Source: Stropharia rugosoannulata | Taxonomy: Eukaryota > Basidiomycota > Agaricomycetes > Agaricales > Strophariaceae | Direction: 5' to 3' | DNA length: 64,000 nt | NCBI GenBank assembly: GCA_028532985.1 | Contig: JANCIK010000008.1 | Span: forward strand, 2,790,001 to 2,854,000 | Shown: one piece after another, positions 38,401 to 50,826 of the stretch | Numbering within the stretch: the stretch's first letter is position 1 | Layout of the letters: every line of letters starts with the position of its first letter | Made by a program: the position numbers and the translations under genes | Notes under the pieces: model-generated | The model's database searches: none | The model's input: only the letters and a program-made list of their open reading frames with translations | Told to the model about the DNA's origin: nothing

Positions 38401-41400
38401 ATGCGCCCTTGCAGGAGAGTCACGCGCCACTTCGCTTCGAAGCGATTATCGCAAAAAATTTGGTATGCCCCTCGCCCGGGTATATCTGGGTATATCTGGC
38501 ATGATGTAAACAGACTTTACAATAAATAATGATGATGCAAAATTTTATACTCATGACCAACTCCTGCGTGCAGACAGAGCGGCAGCACTGGTCGGATATT
38601 CCTGTTAAGACTTACCCTGAATCCGTTTACTCTACATAGCAGTGCACCACGTGTAACTTCGGACCACCGGTGCACGGTCTTGGAATCTTATGGACTCGAA
38701 GCTTGAAGTCAATGAATAAGAGAATATTTCGTTCTTTTTACTAGCAACAATCTCGATCCCAAGGGAACCAAGAGTTCAGTATAATGCCTTGTAATACCCA
38801 TTGATAATTGGCTATCACTGCAGTGCGGCCCGAGGTCAATTTTATTGTCTCTCAAGTGATTTTATAGTTTGTCCAAATAAAACTTGGTCAACGTATCCCA
38901 CTGACTCCTGCGGTCGCTAAAATGCTGAGCATTCCTTCTGGGCCAGACGTACGGGTCATAAGTCAGCGTTCCTTAGAGTCTAACAATCAAAGCGACCTGA
39001 TCGATTGCACATATCAGGATGCTCAAGTGAAGCTCAAGTTGTCGGCAATAGTTTTAATGACTGTCAAAAGGGTACAGATAGGGTTTCAACTGACAACAAC
39101 GATTCTCCTAGCCAGATTGCATTACTAATTCCTAATTAAATAGTCAACGATTCCAAGTCAGGGTTTATATCCGCAATCATATTTTCAACTCCAGATTCAT
39201 TAGCTTTTTAAACCTCTGAGAACTCGCATTATTTCTTTGTTCATTAAAAGTATTTTAGCTTTTTCATCCGCACAAACGGCTTTTACCAGTGAAATCTAGT
39301 TGGTGTTATCAGTGATGCCGCACCTACCCAAGAAAGGAAATACTGATGCACCCACAGTACATTGACTAAGTAGTCTACCGACTGCTGGCGCCAGCCTGAA
39401 GGATTAATTGTATTGCAATACCATATGGAACCAAAATTTCTTATCCACATCTCTATAACACGGCATGAGAGTCAGATATCATTCTCTCTGGGTTACGTTT
39501 GACAGTCCGGACCTCGCCAGAGCATTCACCCCAGATGTCATGAGCCAGCGTATAGGAACGCAAGAGTCAAGTTCTACTCGGCAGTCTGCGCGAGAAGCCA
39601 AGCATTGTGAATTTTATGAACGCCGGAGTTATAATGGGAATGCCTCAAGGTCTTCCTGGCTATCTACCTTGACACCAGAGAACGCGATAAACAGCCTGAG
39701 TACGCTATTTTTCGACGCTCGACGGAAGCGTGGTCGGCTACAAATGTGCTGTGAGAGAAATGCGGTGAATAAGTGCTGGCGATTAGTACCTTTCATGACC
39801 GTGTGTATACTGGCTTTTGCGGCGGCCTTGACCTGCGCATTTATTTTGCTACACGGCACCACGTAGCTCAGGTGATGCTCTCCTGAGCGATAAATTTGTT
39901 GGGTAGGTTGGGACTAGCCGAGAGGTGAGGAACTTGGTGGCGTATGACTGGGAATATATTCATAAATAGGCAGAAGAGGCAGTGTAAATGAGTTAGATAT
40001 GGGAACACCAGTTACAACATTACCCTACTTACCTCAAGGGGTATGTGAATTGTCTAATATACTTGTGAAGTCAGTGTCTATTCTTTCCCTTACATACTGT
40101 ACATGTAATATTATTCCATGTTCAATGTTTGGGCTCCGTAATGGCTTCTATATGTCTCTCGAGCTAGTAGAAGTCTCTTGATCTAGAGTGTGACCTTCTT
40201 CACCTGCATGCATGAAGAGTTCAACGTTCAACCTTCTCACTGCTAGTATATAGTAGTGCCAGGCAGTTGTCTGACGGTAGTTTACATCATCATTATTTTT
40301 GTTTTTATTTACTAGCTGTCTAATTGTCGTCTTTCATACTTCACTTGGACTAGAAACGCTAATATCAGCCTTAGGGCCTGACGATTAGTACATAGACGCC
40401 AGTAAATCCAATAATCGAACATATTTGGAAAATAATCGTATTACTCCTCGGAGAGTAACCCTGACTGGTGCTTCTTCAAGGCTCTCCCGCGTAGCTTTAC
40501 CGTACGTGCACATTGAGTAGTGACATCCGTTACTTATGATTTGTGGATGTTTCTGCACCTTTGTACGCCCAGTGTCAATTCTCCATGAAGATTGTCGGGG
40601 AAATATATTGAAGACTCATGGTACGGAACATTGCGGTATAGCCTCGTTGATTGATCAGGACTTGGACGACATTCATGTACTGACAAAGTCCCAGTGGCAC
40701 AAGCCACATGTACTACCAGCACCTGTTAGAAAGTATGAACCATGCACTTGATATCCCGTTTATGTATTTACTTACCCACAACTTACCCAGCACAAGTCCA
40801 ACATTCAACGCCGCTGTTAAAATAGATTTTTTACCGGTGGATCTAGAAAAGGGAAACATACGCACCGTGCTTCTATTTCTCTCTCCAACGGAAATCTATA
40901 CAATGAATTCTATGGATATGTCAAAGATACCCTGCACAGTTTTGTTACTAATTTAAGAAACCTATTCAGATGCTATGTCAATAGATTCTATGACACGGCA
41001 ATAGCCAACCTTATCCAACACGAACACAGTAGACAGGCATGCTAAGGCCGAGGCATAGGAAGCAAGTCGCCAACCAGTGATTGCACGCACGCCTACTGCG
41101 CATCGTCTTCTTACGCCGCCCTGCACTTGTTGGTACATGCGATTCTAGAACTGTCTTCCGTTATTGACGGTCAATGGTAGACAAAGGACTCACACAACAA
41201 ACGGAAAAATACTCAAGAAATACCCAAATGTTCACGCCCTGATCCGCACTCATCGTAGCCTCAGTAATTTATGCTCTGCCGCCAAACTACGTATGTATGT
41301 AACCGAATAAAATAACAAGCCTTTACACACTCAGAAAAGTCGCTTAGCGACTTCTTCCCATATTGCCACGGGATTATTGGCACTGAAGAGTTGGCGAGTC

Positions 41401-41468
41401 GGTACAAATGAGGTACAGAGCAGCGACCCTGGTCAGCGTTCTCGTATAATCGGATAATGAACAAAGAC
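32481..41468. other. 9 kb gene-free block
   Basis: Only short frames without motifs or splice-consistent partners are present. GC-richer patches (33.5, 34.3, 36.0 and 37.5-38.4 kb) give slightly longer frames such as 37627-38007 (-) and 39465-39866 (+), but none shows family features. Few tandem repeats are seen, in contrast to the island at 12-30.6 kb. It looks like unconstrained, possibly ancient mobile-element-derived DNA. Confidence 0.4.
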
Positions 41469-44362
41469 TCACAGGTTACTGGTCAAGGGGAGATTCAGAT
41501 CGGCAGGATGGTCTTGCCATTCTGTAAAGGTGTTCAATATCAGAGGACCTATTTTAAAAGACAGAACAAACCTGCAGGTTCATTGGGCTTGTCTACGCCA
41601 TAAGCAAGGCGCCATGTAATACCCAACACGCCGTTAACGGTCCTGAGGGAGAGAAAGATCAGTCTTTTAGTTTCTTTACCGAGTCATAAGCCAGGGAAGA
41701 CAGAACGGAATATCCCGTAACATATCCATTCATTTCGTGGATATGAAGATTCAGATACTCACAGATCTGGTGGGGAAAGGGTGTGGTTCTTGAGTTCAGC
41801 GGTCTGAGCATTGCAGAATTAGGATTAGTCATGTTCCCGATGTACGAATTCCAAATACCTTAATTTCCCCATCTATTGTCGAGAAATCTGTTGATTGGCC
41901 GCCAACGACACCGCAGTATTTCTGTTTCACGTCAGATTTGCCACCGACAACGACAGTCTTTGAGCCCTCAAGCTTGTGCATAGCAATCTACGATAAAACA
42001 TGTTTGAACTGTGAGATGCTGTCAATAAGAAAATATAACTTACACTGAAAAGGGAGCAAGAACTTGCGCATCTGGTGATCGTACAGTAGCCGACAATCAG
42101 ACACCGTTTAAACCGCGAGTAGAACCGGGGAAATCTTACCGTCCATTTGACACAATAGCCACCTTCTTAGTATCGAAGAGAGGCTCTTCCGGGGCATTGT
42201 CTGGGAAACTTTCGGGTTGGCATTCTTGTCCGAGTCTGAAGAAGATGTCAGTTTGAGCATGGCAGAAGTCGTGCGCAAAGCTTCTGGCAAACTAACCTTT
42301 GACTGAATGCATCCTTTCTTCCATTGATGACAAGCTCGATGGGTGACTCCAACCAGTTATTATCTGATGTAAGTAGCTCGTTATTTGCGTTCCTCCAGTT
42401 AATGGGGTTGTGGAGCAGGTAATTGTCAGGATCGCTCTGGTTCGTGACAATATTCTTGACGATAAGCCGAGCAAGAGGCCCTGCACGAGCCGTGGTGTCG
42501 AACCCTGCCTGAGGAACAGTGGTTTCCTTTGGACCAGCAATCTATGAAAGACTCGAATGAGAAAAGGGATACAAATGGAAATAATGAATTACATACTATA
42601 CGATGCAGCCACTGGGGAAGCAAGTCAACCACATTACCTCGCCTGGAATACGAAAGGGTCACTCACATGAGCTGCGCAGATGTATCCACCTCCATTGTTA
42701 GTCTATGAAAATAAATTCGCAGGTGCTCCCGGGTTATGAGTGATGTACGCTTACCACATCGATGATAAGATTCGTCGCTCCCTGCTTCTTCAATGACTGG
42801 AGTCCTGTCAACAAAGCTGACAAGAAGGCGTTATAGCTTGTGTCCGAGAAACTGCCAAGAGCAAGCACGCCAGTCTTTCCATCCTTCGCGAGATAGAACT
42901 GGGCGGAGTTTCGGCTCCCCTCCACGGGAGAAAGGGTTGGCTGGAGGGTGGGGGGCAGGGTGATGTCGGTGAGGGCATCGACGTCGAGGAACTCGTTCTT
43001 CAAATGTTTGCGACTGCGAGGTTCTACTCTCGCTAAGGCATCAGGTGATTGAAGGCTCTGCACGCTGGCCGCCGAGTAATAATCATATCCATTTGTCCCC
43101 TCCACAGCTGCGCAGTCGTTGCTCCTCCATGTGGCCGTGGTTGTAAAGGGGACCGCAGTGGACCCGATCCTAGACCTGTAGGGCAGCTGGTCCAACCCAT
43201 GACTTAAGATTATCTACGAGGCACATGGGAATTGGGCCGCTTACAACGATGGTCTCCGGGAGTGTATGATTAACCCTTTGGATGGTTAATACTGCGTAAT
43301 CATCCAGGGGTAGAGCTTGCTGTGCGAACTGGCCAAGGACGTAACTCCACTCCCCGTTGACACGTCGGTAGCTGGAAAAGTACCTTTAAGTGGTGTACGT
43401 TAGTAAAACCGCGTATAGGGAAATGAATATCTGTTCCAACCCATTCTGACGGGAGCCAAGGGCCTGGTATCCTCCAGCAATAGCAGCGTTCTCGTTGACT
43501 GCCTGAAAGGGTGTCTTTCCATTGATTAGGAGTACTTTGGCGCCATTGAGCTGCGTTGGTCATAATCTGGGAATGACTAGCACTGCATAGGAGATGCCCA
43601 CTTACAGTTTCTAGCTTGCCCTTCAGGCCAAGAGGCAACGCGTTCTGCCATACGTCGATTTGGTCCGGGAATTCAGCCGACGCAATGGCAAACGCTTCAT
43701 TTGCAATATGAACATTTTGCTTTCCATCTGCACCTGTTAGAAGTACGAGGGGAGTAGGAAGGTAGTTCACATAGAGCGCTATATAGATTACGATTTTAGT
43801 GTACGCTCCCCGGCACGTTTTATCATAGAAACATACAGTCCTATAGTGAGCGGTGATTGAGAATTAAATCAAAGGATGTGCTGGTCACACTCACGTAACA
43901 ATAATTAGTCCAAACGCAGTGCCCGTCATTAAGTCTCTTGAAGCTGCGTGAGATATCGATATGGAAGTCGTATTCTGATAGGTAGTTTGAACGACGAATT
44001 CTTGTGACATCTCCGAGAATGTCTTCGTGAACTTCAGAGGTGAATGGTTCAGGCGCCCTCAGCTGGTAATTGACAGAAGCATGGAAAGCTAGAGTCTTCT
44101 CTGCAACATCAAGGATCTAGAAGGTTGAATATAAGAGGTAGCTTTCTTCAGTTTTGAGAAAGAAAATTACATTGTTCTTTGCCGCTCCGTTGACTCTGAA
44201 AGAGCTGTAGCAGGCTCGGACCTCCTTAGGGGAGACCCACTTCTTGCCTCCTATTACTGCGCATGGATCTGCAGCACGTTCAGCGGCACTCGAAGCAGAT
44301 GTAGCAACTGCGACTGCGACAAAGGCTACCAAGGTAGAGCGAAGAGATGAGGAAAATGCCAT
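41469..44362 (-). CDS. secreted serine peptidase, family S41 (fungal CPAF/tail-specific-protease type)
   Basis: Sixteen exons sum to 1986 nt, giving 661 aa: 44171-44362, 43895-44116, 43837-43840, 43606-43778, 43441-43550, 43245-43383, 42755-43186, 42667-42702, 42597-42611, 42297-42541, 42140-42235, 42044-42071, 41859-41987, 41763-41803, 41572-41642, 41469-41521. An N-terminal signal peptide (STLVAFVAVAVATSASSAAE) implies secretion. Family marks are CAVIGGKKWVSPKEVRACY, DGHCVW, VNYLPTPLVLLT, the interdomain IVLPYRSRIGS, TNNGGGYICAAHWLHR, and the active-site segment SNGRCASSCSLFS with the candidate nucleophile Ser558/559. Members cleave proteins after hydrophobic C-termini; some work in fungal peptide-toxin clusters, but no such cluster is visible here. 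Exons of 4, 15 and 28 nt are striking, yet each keeps the frame between standard-size introns. The gene appears intact. Confidence 0.93.
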
Positions 44363-44410
44363 CCTGTGATGCCAGCTGTCGCAAAGCTTCGTTGGCCAAC
44401 TCTTTCGTGC

Positions 44411-44415
44411 TTATA
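44411..44415 (-). promoter_or_regulatory. possible TATA element of the S41 peptidase gene
   Basis: The minus strand reads GCTTATAAGC about 49 bp upstream of the ATG at 44362. The spacing is short but acceptable; function is inferred. Confidence 0.3.
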
Positions 44416-45360
44416 AGCTTTAGGCATGTACATTGCAGCTGATCTTTCCACATAACATGCGCATCAAAAATTTCCGAGTACCATGCGGTCAATTGGTAGT
44501 TCATGACCTCGACTCTGCGTAGAAAGCGCGATAACTACCGTTACATGTGAGTCGCTGTTGAATGCGCGTGAACAGGTACTTACATTCGGTGTACCCAAGA
44601 CATAAGCATGTCGCATATGGTCTGTTTCACTCAAGCTTTTCTGCACCAGAGCATCAAGCATTGAAACAGATGAAGTTGCTGCCAGCGGATTTTATTGCGA
44701 TTGCCAGTATTCGAGATGAATTTCGAATTGCTTGCCAGAATATTTGAATCCGTCTCAACTTTCAGTACAGAGATGGAGGCAAGGCGCCAAGAGTGCATCG
44801 CAATGGTGCATGCAGGGACATTCACAAGGTCGGTGTAAGATAGTGAGAAAGCGCAATATAAAATTGCGAATTCGTTGCTGATTCGAGGGACTTCATGTCA
44901 AAGTTGATGCTGAGTTGGTGAAATGCCGAAGCGCCTTTTCGCTTGGCGTAAATTATGTAAATTCTAAATTTCTTATGTTCTTTAAATCACAGGGGCCTCT
45001 TGTATCCTACTCGCTAATACGATCTGGACTCATTCGAACCAATCGTAACCAAAAGTGGTGCCGTTGCGCAAGCAGTCTTTTAGTAGCCTTTCGTACCAAG
45101 CCTTTCGTACCAAGTCTTCACAACCGTGGTATCTCAGGTAGTATATTTGGACTTGATTATACTTTATTACATAAATAATATTGCACATATCTCATTACAC
45201 CGATTGCAGCGGAGTACCAATTTTCCCATCAGTGACTTATTCTTGAACTCAACCAATGCAAACCTTCGTACCAAACCCATTCTACTATCTTGCTACTATC
45301 TGAATATAATCTATAGAAAGCTGGTCAGAACAGACTTGACCAGAGAACAGAGCTAATAAT
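44416..45360. other. divergent intergenic region, S41 peptidase / dihydrouridine synthase
   Basis: This region serves as upstream DNA for both neighbours. Frames present have no family signature. It includes a doubled GCCTTTCGTACCAA motif at 45086-45113 and a third partial copy near 45267. Confidence 0.5.
45086..45113. repeat. 14-bp direct repeat upstream of the dihydrouridine synthase gene
   Basis: GCCTTTCGTACCAA occurs twice back to back, and CTTCGTACCAAACCC recurs about 150 bp further on. The copies lie 90-275 bp before the start codon and could be a regulatory repeat, but nothing else supports that. Confidence 0.6.
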
Positions 45361-46700
45361 ATGGAATCATCATCTGGTGTCGACTTGAGAAGGATTGCCG
45401 CTCCAATGGTCAATCAGTCTGATCTACCGTTCAGACTCCTTGTACGCAAGTACGGAGCAACCGCAGCCTACACGCAGATGTACGCTTCCGATAAGCTACT
45501 GAACGATCAGGATTATCTAGAGTACCATATACGCGACTTAGCGCCCAATGCAGCTGGGATGGGAGAGTTTAGGCACCCTGTAGTCGTCCAACTCAGTGGG
45601 AATGATCCCGAAACTCTTGTGCAGGCAGGCAGAAAAATACAAAGCTATTGCAATGCAATTGGCGAGTCTTTCCTTTTACAGAGTCCTGGTCTTCAATAAC
45701 CTATCTCTGACAATAACAACTATTATCAGATCTAAACCTTGGCTGTCCTCAAGAAGCTGCACAGAATGGGCATTTTGGCGCGTACTTGCTGGGCCAGAAA
45801 GATTGGGACTTAGTGAATAATCTAAGTACGCGTCGTTGACCATTTTTGCATTTTTCACCTCATGAACCGTCTTTTCATTCAGTTTCCGCGATGTCTAACT
45901 CGTTTACAGTCCCGGTGTCCGCAAAAATGAGACTTTGCCAGCCAGCAGCGCAGACTCTTAAACTTGCTCAAAGACTCGAAGCTTCCGGGGCTTCTTGGAT
46001 CACCCTGCATGCGCGCACTGTATCAGCCAGACGACGAAGACAAGGAGCAGCCAATCTAGATGAAGTCAAGCGACTGAAAGAGGGCCTTACAATACCCGTC
46101 ATCAGTAATGGCAATGTGCGCACGTATTACGATCTTCGAGAAAATGAGGTTTACACCGGGGCTGATGGACTTATGGTAGGCGAGACGCTTCTTGGAAATC
46201 CATGGTGAGCACTTCTTTTCGCTTACTAAATACCTATGCTAGTAGTTTCCCCCTTACTCGCCTGGCTAACACATTATGCTAATTTTTATTAGCCTGTTCA
46301 ATGGACCAGATATCCTAGATCCAGTTGATATCTCCCTGGAATATTTGGCAATCTGCAAAGGTTATCCCGGGACGGCGCTGAGTACCATTCAAACTCACAT
46401 ACGGCATATAATAGAATTCCAATGGTATGTTCTTCCGTGCAATTGATCCATATAGATTCACACAAGGCACTCACCACCTTCATGATCATGTGCAGCGGCA
46501 GGAGGCCATGGTTTCCTAAATTCCGTGCCGCATTAGGAGCCACCGAGTCCCCCGAGATGATAGAACACCTTCTGCGAATAAAAGTAGAGAAATGGCGCGG
46601 CCGAGCTCCGAGATATTCGCATCTTAAAATGCGTGCAACGGACGACCCCAAAACCTTAACTGATGACGAAAGCGAAACTGAAGAACTAACCGACCCATAG
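45361..46700 (+). CDS. DUS1: tRNA-dihydrouridine synthase (Dus1-type, D16/D17)
   Basis: Exons 45361-45661, 45730-45825, 45883-46204, 46293-46424 and 46496-46700 total 1056 nt (351 aa). The FMN enzyme reduces uridine to dihydrouridine in tRNA D-loops. Visible parts are the flavin-binding start RIAAPMVNQSDLPFRLLV, ATAAYTQMYASDKLL, the catalytic Cys106 in DLNLGCPQEAAQNGHFGAYL, VPVSAKMRL, ITLHARTVSARRRRQGAA, the phosphate-binding PVISNGNV and GADGLMVGETLLGNPCLF, then a C-terminal helical region. VSARRRRQGAAN-type wording fits fungal Dus1. The first intron starts with GC instead of GT (45662-45663); only this junction restores the conserved stretch AIDLNLGCP. The acidic C-terminus (DDESETEE) looks disordered. 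It is convergent with the F-box gene. Confidence 0.93.
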
Positions 46701-47866
46701 CACTCATATCTGGGGTGCGACTTCGCGCCTTGAAAGAACCTTGTATGGCAGTATACACGAATAGCGATTGATGGTCCTGAAAAGTCTGTTCGATCGAGAA
46801 GCCGTACATGCATCAGGTCTAGGACCGCGCAGCTTACAGGGCTGAACAGGACTGGAAAATAACGGGATCCAGCCGTACAACGAAGTTGGGGGTTTCCGTG
46901 ACAGGAGTGCACTTGACCTGTACGAAATATCGTATCTTGAGTGTGCCGTGGAGGTTTTCTAGGGTACTGTGAACTTTGAAGACACGCTGGATTGTTATTT
47001 GCTGAGTAGCGTTCTGGGAAAGAGTTGGCTAATTTTACGCTGACATGAGCATCTACGACTTCTGGATCTGAGCCAGTATATGTATACTTATGTATGTACA
47101 AAGTTTCATAGGTGGATTACAGTAGTCCTGATCGACCGGTACGATGATGCTGGTTATTTTAAAGCTACGTATCGGAAATGAATGTCACTTTAAAACTTAA
47201 GGTGACCGCGCCATTTGGTCAAGTCTAAGGTTGAAAGCTTCCCATTCGTTTCATGGTCCGGTGGCAGGCATGGGACTGCGCCATATTCTTCCAATTGTGT
47301 TTGGCGTCCCCAATACTAGTATAACAATAAACCAGACCCATCATCAATCTACTTCCGTGTATATTTGCTAACTTGTATTGTATTCCAGTCTCCCTGGTCG
47401 AGCTTCCAAATAAAAGATCTATGAATATAGCGGGCTTCGACCTGGCTGATAAGCACTCAGGCAGCTTGGGAATAAACAGGAATAAAGGAACATCAATTAC
47501 GAATTATCTGCGCTAGCGGCGAAACAGCCTCGACAACGAAATGCTTCTTGTCCGCATAACCCATGCTAACAAACCTAAACCTGGTTTGTCCAGCTCACTA
47601 GCCATGTTCTTGATCAGAAAGGTCAGAAGGTATGCGAATAAGGGGGCGTTTATACAGACTGTAAGATCCAACAGAAATATAGCACATATAATTTTACATA
47701 CGGCTTTTATAATAATGGTGAGTTAGTTAATCAGTGTAAAGCCATCCTGCATGATTCAAGCCATCTCGGAATGCCTCTAGCGACTTAGATTATGAATATG
47801 AATAAATGACTGATGGAATGAAAGCATCTGAAGGCGTGAAATGAAAGAAACAAGCACCTAGCGCAT
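46701..47866. other. convergent intergenic region between DUS1 and the F-box gene
   Basis: This 1.2 kb contains both 3' ends. The minus-strand frame at 46298-47101 overlaps the DUS1 exons and is a shadow. I see no independent gene or RNA here. Confidence 0.5.
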
Positions 47867-50437
47867 TTACATCATTAGAACCTCCACACGTTCTAGTTTG
47901 CCTGTCTGGCCACGCTGGACAAGGAAGCAACATGCGTCGGTCAGCGTTCTGGTCTACTATACAAGGCAGTATGATTACACTCACCTTGAGCAACAACACC
48001 CTGCTATCATCCATCATCACATCCGTCACATCGAATTTCTCCTTGCTGACCATTTCCATGTATGGAAGCGAGCTGACAATATTTTTCACAAACACGCCCC
48101 GCACAGGCGTCGTGGACGGCCCTGTTACAAGCCGCGGTGCACGCCACTCCTTTGCACCCTGCCAATCAAGGGGAGTAACATCTGCGCCAGCATTCTCGGT
48201 GAATGAGTAGGTATTAAAGTCCCGCACACGCAAGTGTCGGTGTGGCGGTTGTGCAGGATTGTCGTCATCTCCATCCACGGGCACAGACGGCGCGCCTTGT
48301 GCGCTACTTCCTCCACCTGTCGTAGCTGGAGGCGCCTGAACGGACGATTGTGCAGGTATAGGTGCTGTAGAACCCGAAGGAATGGGCCCCGTGCCTATTG
48401 TCCCTCCCCCATTGGATGTGGACTGGTTGCCCGTTGTACTGGTGTTCGCACTTGCGCTCTGTGCGACATTGGGTGCATTTGGCGCGGTAGTACCAGTGTC
48501 GATAATAATGGGCCTGTTTGCATGGTTCGGGTTTATGCTCTCGACTGTGCGCAACCCGTATATCGCATGCTGCCAGTCTGTGCTAAGACATTCTTCAAAC
48601 CAACGCGTGCTCGACGGGCCCCACACATCCCATGCGATCTCGGTATTCGGTGGTATAGATGCAAGGGAGGAGGTGGCTGGACGGACTCGTCGCGACCCTG
48701 ACCGGGAGGGTTGCTGGGGTTGGGGTTTAGAATCGAATGGTCCAGATTTGCGTAGGGGAGGTATGCGCGTTCGTGTGGGGCCGTGTGCATGAGTGGAAGA
48801 GCGGTGGTCGTCGAAGGTGGGGAACAGAGGGTACTGGGGCGAGTGCCGGATGTTTTCTCCTTCTGGGTAGGGAGGCGGTATAAAAGGCGGTAACGACTCA
48901 GTTGACTCTAAAAAGGATATGGGGGAATCATAAGTCCCGGCGTTACTTGTAATAGGGCTGGGCGAAGCAGAAGAACCGCTGGCAGCGGTACCGGCAGAGG
49001 TGTTAATGAAGAGCGTAGACTGCGTGGGCCGCGGTACAGAACTTGATATATTTAATGCTCTGGTTTTGTCGATCCATTCTGTGGGTGGATTAAGCAAGGT
49101 CTGCAAGTTCAGGAAAAATACGAAAGAGTAAACGCGAGCGTTTTCCTCGCTTGCTGGGTTGAAGATATATAAGCAGCATGCGTGTATGCGCTCTTCGGGA
49201 TGAGGATAATAAATTTGATTTTTGTTGCCGATTTCAGGAGCGTCCTGCTTGTCCGATCGAGGGCGAGGAACATATCCTGGGGCAGGATTACTGCTCATTG
49301 ATATGTACCAGTACATATACCCAGGAGAGAGTCGGGGGAATGAGTACATGACCCGCAGAACAGGTGTGGTATGCCGTCGGCATGTAGAGGGATCGACAAA
49401 CGTGTAAACCTCAAATCTACCAGCCGGTCGTACGAGTAGAAATGTATCTTTTGTCAGGAAGGTGAAATCGTCAATACCTGAGTTTCGAGCGAGCGCACAC
49501 TAATTTGCGGTTAGCAAAATTTCTACACAACAAAACAATGGACTCACAGAATACTGTGGGTGCGTCTCCCAATTCCAGATTTCCAGATGCGCACCAGGAC
49601 CTTCATGAATTTCCTTTATTAGCAAGGCTACAAGATTGCCGCAAACTTGCACCCGGACGGCAGTAACAAGGTCTGATATCTGCGCTGGCATCGTGTTTTT
49701 CAGACAACATGGAAGAACATGAAGTGGAGCCTTATTGTGAGGTGTATTCGTCTTGATTGACCGGAGGTGCAGTTCATATATATGTCTCGAGCTAAAATAA
49801 CGGATAAGAGAATGCAGACGCTGAAGTCGAAGTTACATACTCTGGTGGTGCCACTGCAACGAGGACAAGCAGGTCTTGTGAAGGATCCATTGTAAAGTCG
49901 ATTATATTGATATCTCTCATAGAGTGAGTCCAGGCTTTCAAATCTTGTTCAGGCTTATTTAGGAAAGAGGCATCCGAGGATGGCAGTTCCAAAAATGAGA
50001 TGGATGCTGTTACTCGACTGTCGTCCTCTCTTCCGTTCCCGTAGAGGCCACCGACAAACTCATATACGGAGCCAGTTGGTGGAAGTGATAGCGTGTGCCG
50101 CTTCGCCCAGTTAATATATCTCCAATTACTTTCCCGTGAACGTAACAGCTTCAATCGCGAAACAAAAGGAGGTGATGACGATGGAGGCAATAATGACACC
50201 ATACGTGCTCTCTGCAATTCAATCGAATACTGAATTTTGGAGGACTGGTCCATGACTCTTCTTATATGTTTCGAAACCTGATGTCCCGTTTAGCGAGCCC
50301 AGCACCCCAAGGCAACGCAATTAACGTACCAGGCTGCACGCAAGCAAGTCATGCATCTCCAAATACTCCAAAATGTGGCAGAGTATCTCAGTTGGAAGAA
50401 TTCCAAGAGACATAGGAAATACAAAGGACCACGGCAT
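47867..50437 (-). CDS. F-box protein with beta-propeller-like body (function unknown)
   Basis: Exons 50330-50437, 49841-50277, 49548-49791, 47985-49499 and 47867-47914 total 2352 nt (783 aa). The F-box is at the N-terminus (about residues 14-45: LPTEILCHILEYLEMHDLLA, then CSLVSKHIRRVMD), implying a substrate adaptor in SCF ubiquitin ligases. The body matches a common Agaricomycete F-box family: YEFVGGLYGNG, DFTMDPSQDLLVLVAVAPP, VCGNLVALLIKEIHEGPGAH, LEIWNWETHPQYS, FTFLTKDTFLLVRPAG and GYMYWYISMSSNPAPG. A long Ser/Pro/Thr-rich linker follows, then the conserved SSTRWFEECLSTDWQHAIYG, VRDFN and TPVRGVFVKNIVSSLPY blocks. The last exon adds RGQTGKLERVEVLMM. The substrate is unknown. The start ATG at 50437 gives a short leader before the F-box. 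It is head-to-head with the golgin gene. Confidence 0.88.
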
Positions 50438-50826
50438 GATTTTTGTACGTCGGCTGTGTATGATTACCACAAATAAAATGAGCGTGGAATGGGTGTGACA
50501 TTGGGCTATAGCTACTTACCGATACTGCGATTAGTAAAATTGTATTTTCGGAAGTTGTAGGTTCAGGGAGCGATGTACTTGGGGGCGATTTGGGCACGAC
50601 TCGACTGGAGGGATGGGGCTGGCCGGGGTTGCAAACAAGAAGTAGCCAGTCGGAATTTGGAAACGATCATCATCAAGCTCAGGGACGACTGCACGTGACA
50701 TCCACCCCCTCATACGCTCAGCACAAGGCCGAATTTCACCACTACTGTCGTGGCCGTCCATTTTCTCTTCTACCAGGGCGGCGCTGCCACGTTAATACCC
50801 TCCTTTCTTCTGACGCTTCCTTAGGC
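50438..50826. promoter_or_regulatory. shared upstream region of F-box (-) and RUD3-like (+) genes
   Basis: Only 389 bp separate the two divergent start codons, so the core promoters must lie here, possibly as one bidirectional unit. The plus strand becomes pyrimidine-rich just before the golgin ATG (CCTTTCTTCTGACGCTTCC). No clear TATA box was seen. Confidence 0.5.

Noticed and set aside
44985..45060. GGTTCGAAT on the minus strand as a second tRNA candidate
   Set aside because: The stems do not pair and no D arm is present.
46298..47101. 267-codon minus-strand frame
   Set aside because: It is antisense to DUS1 exons 4-5 and has no recognisable domain.
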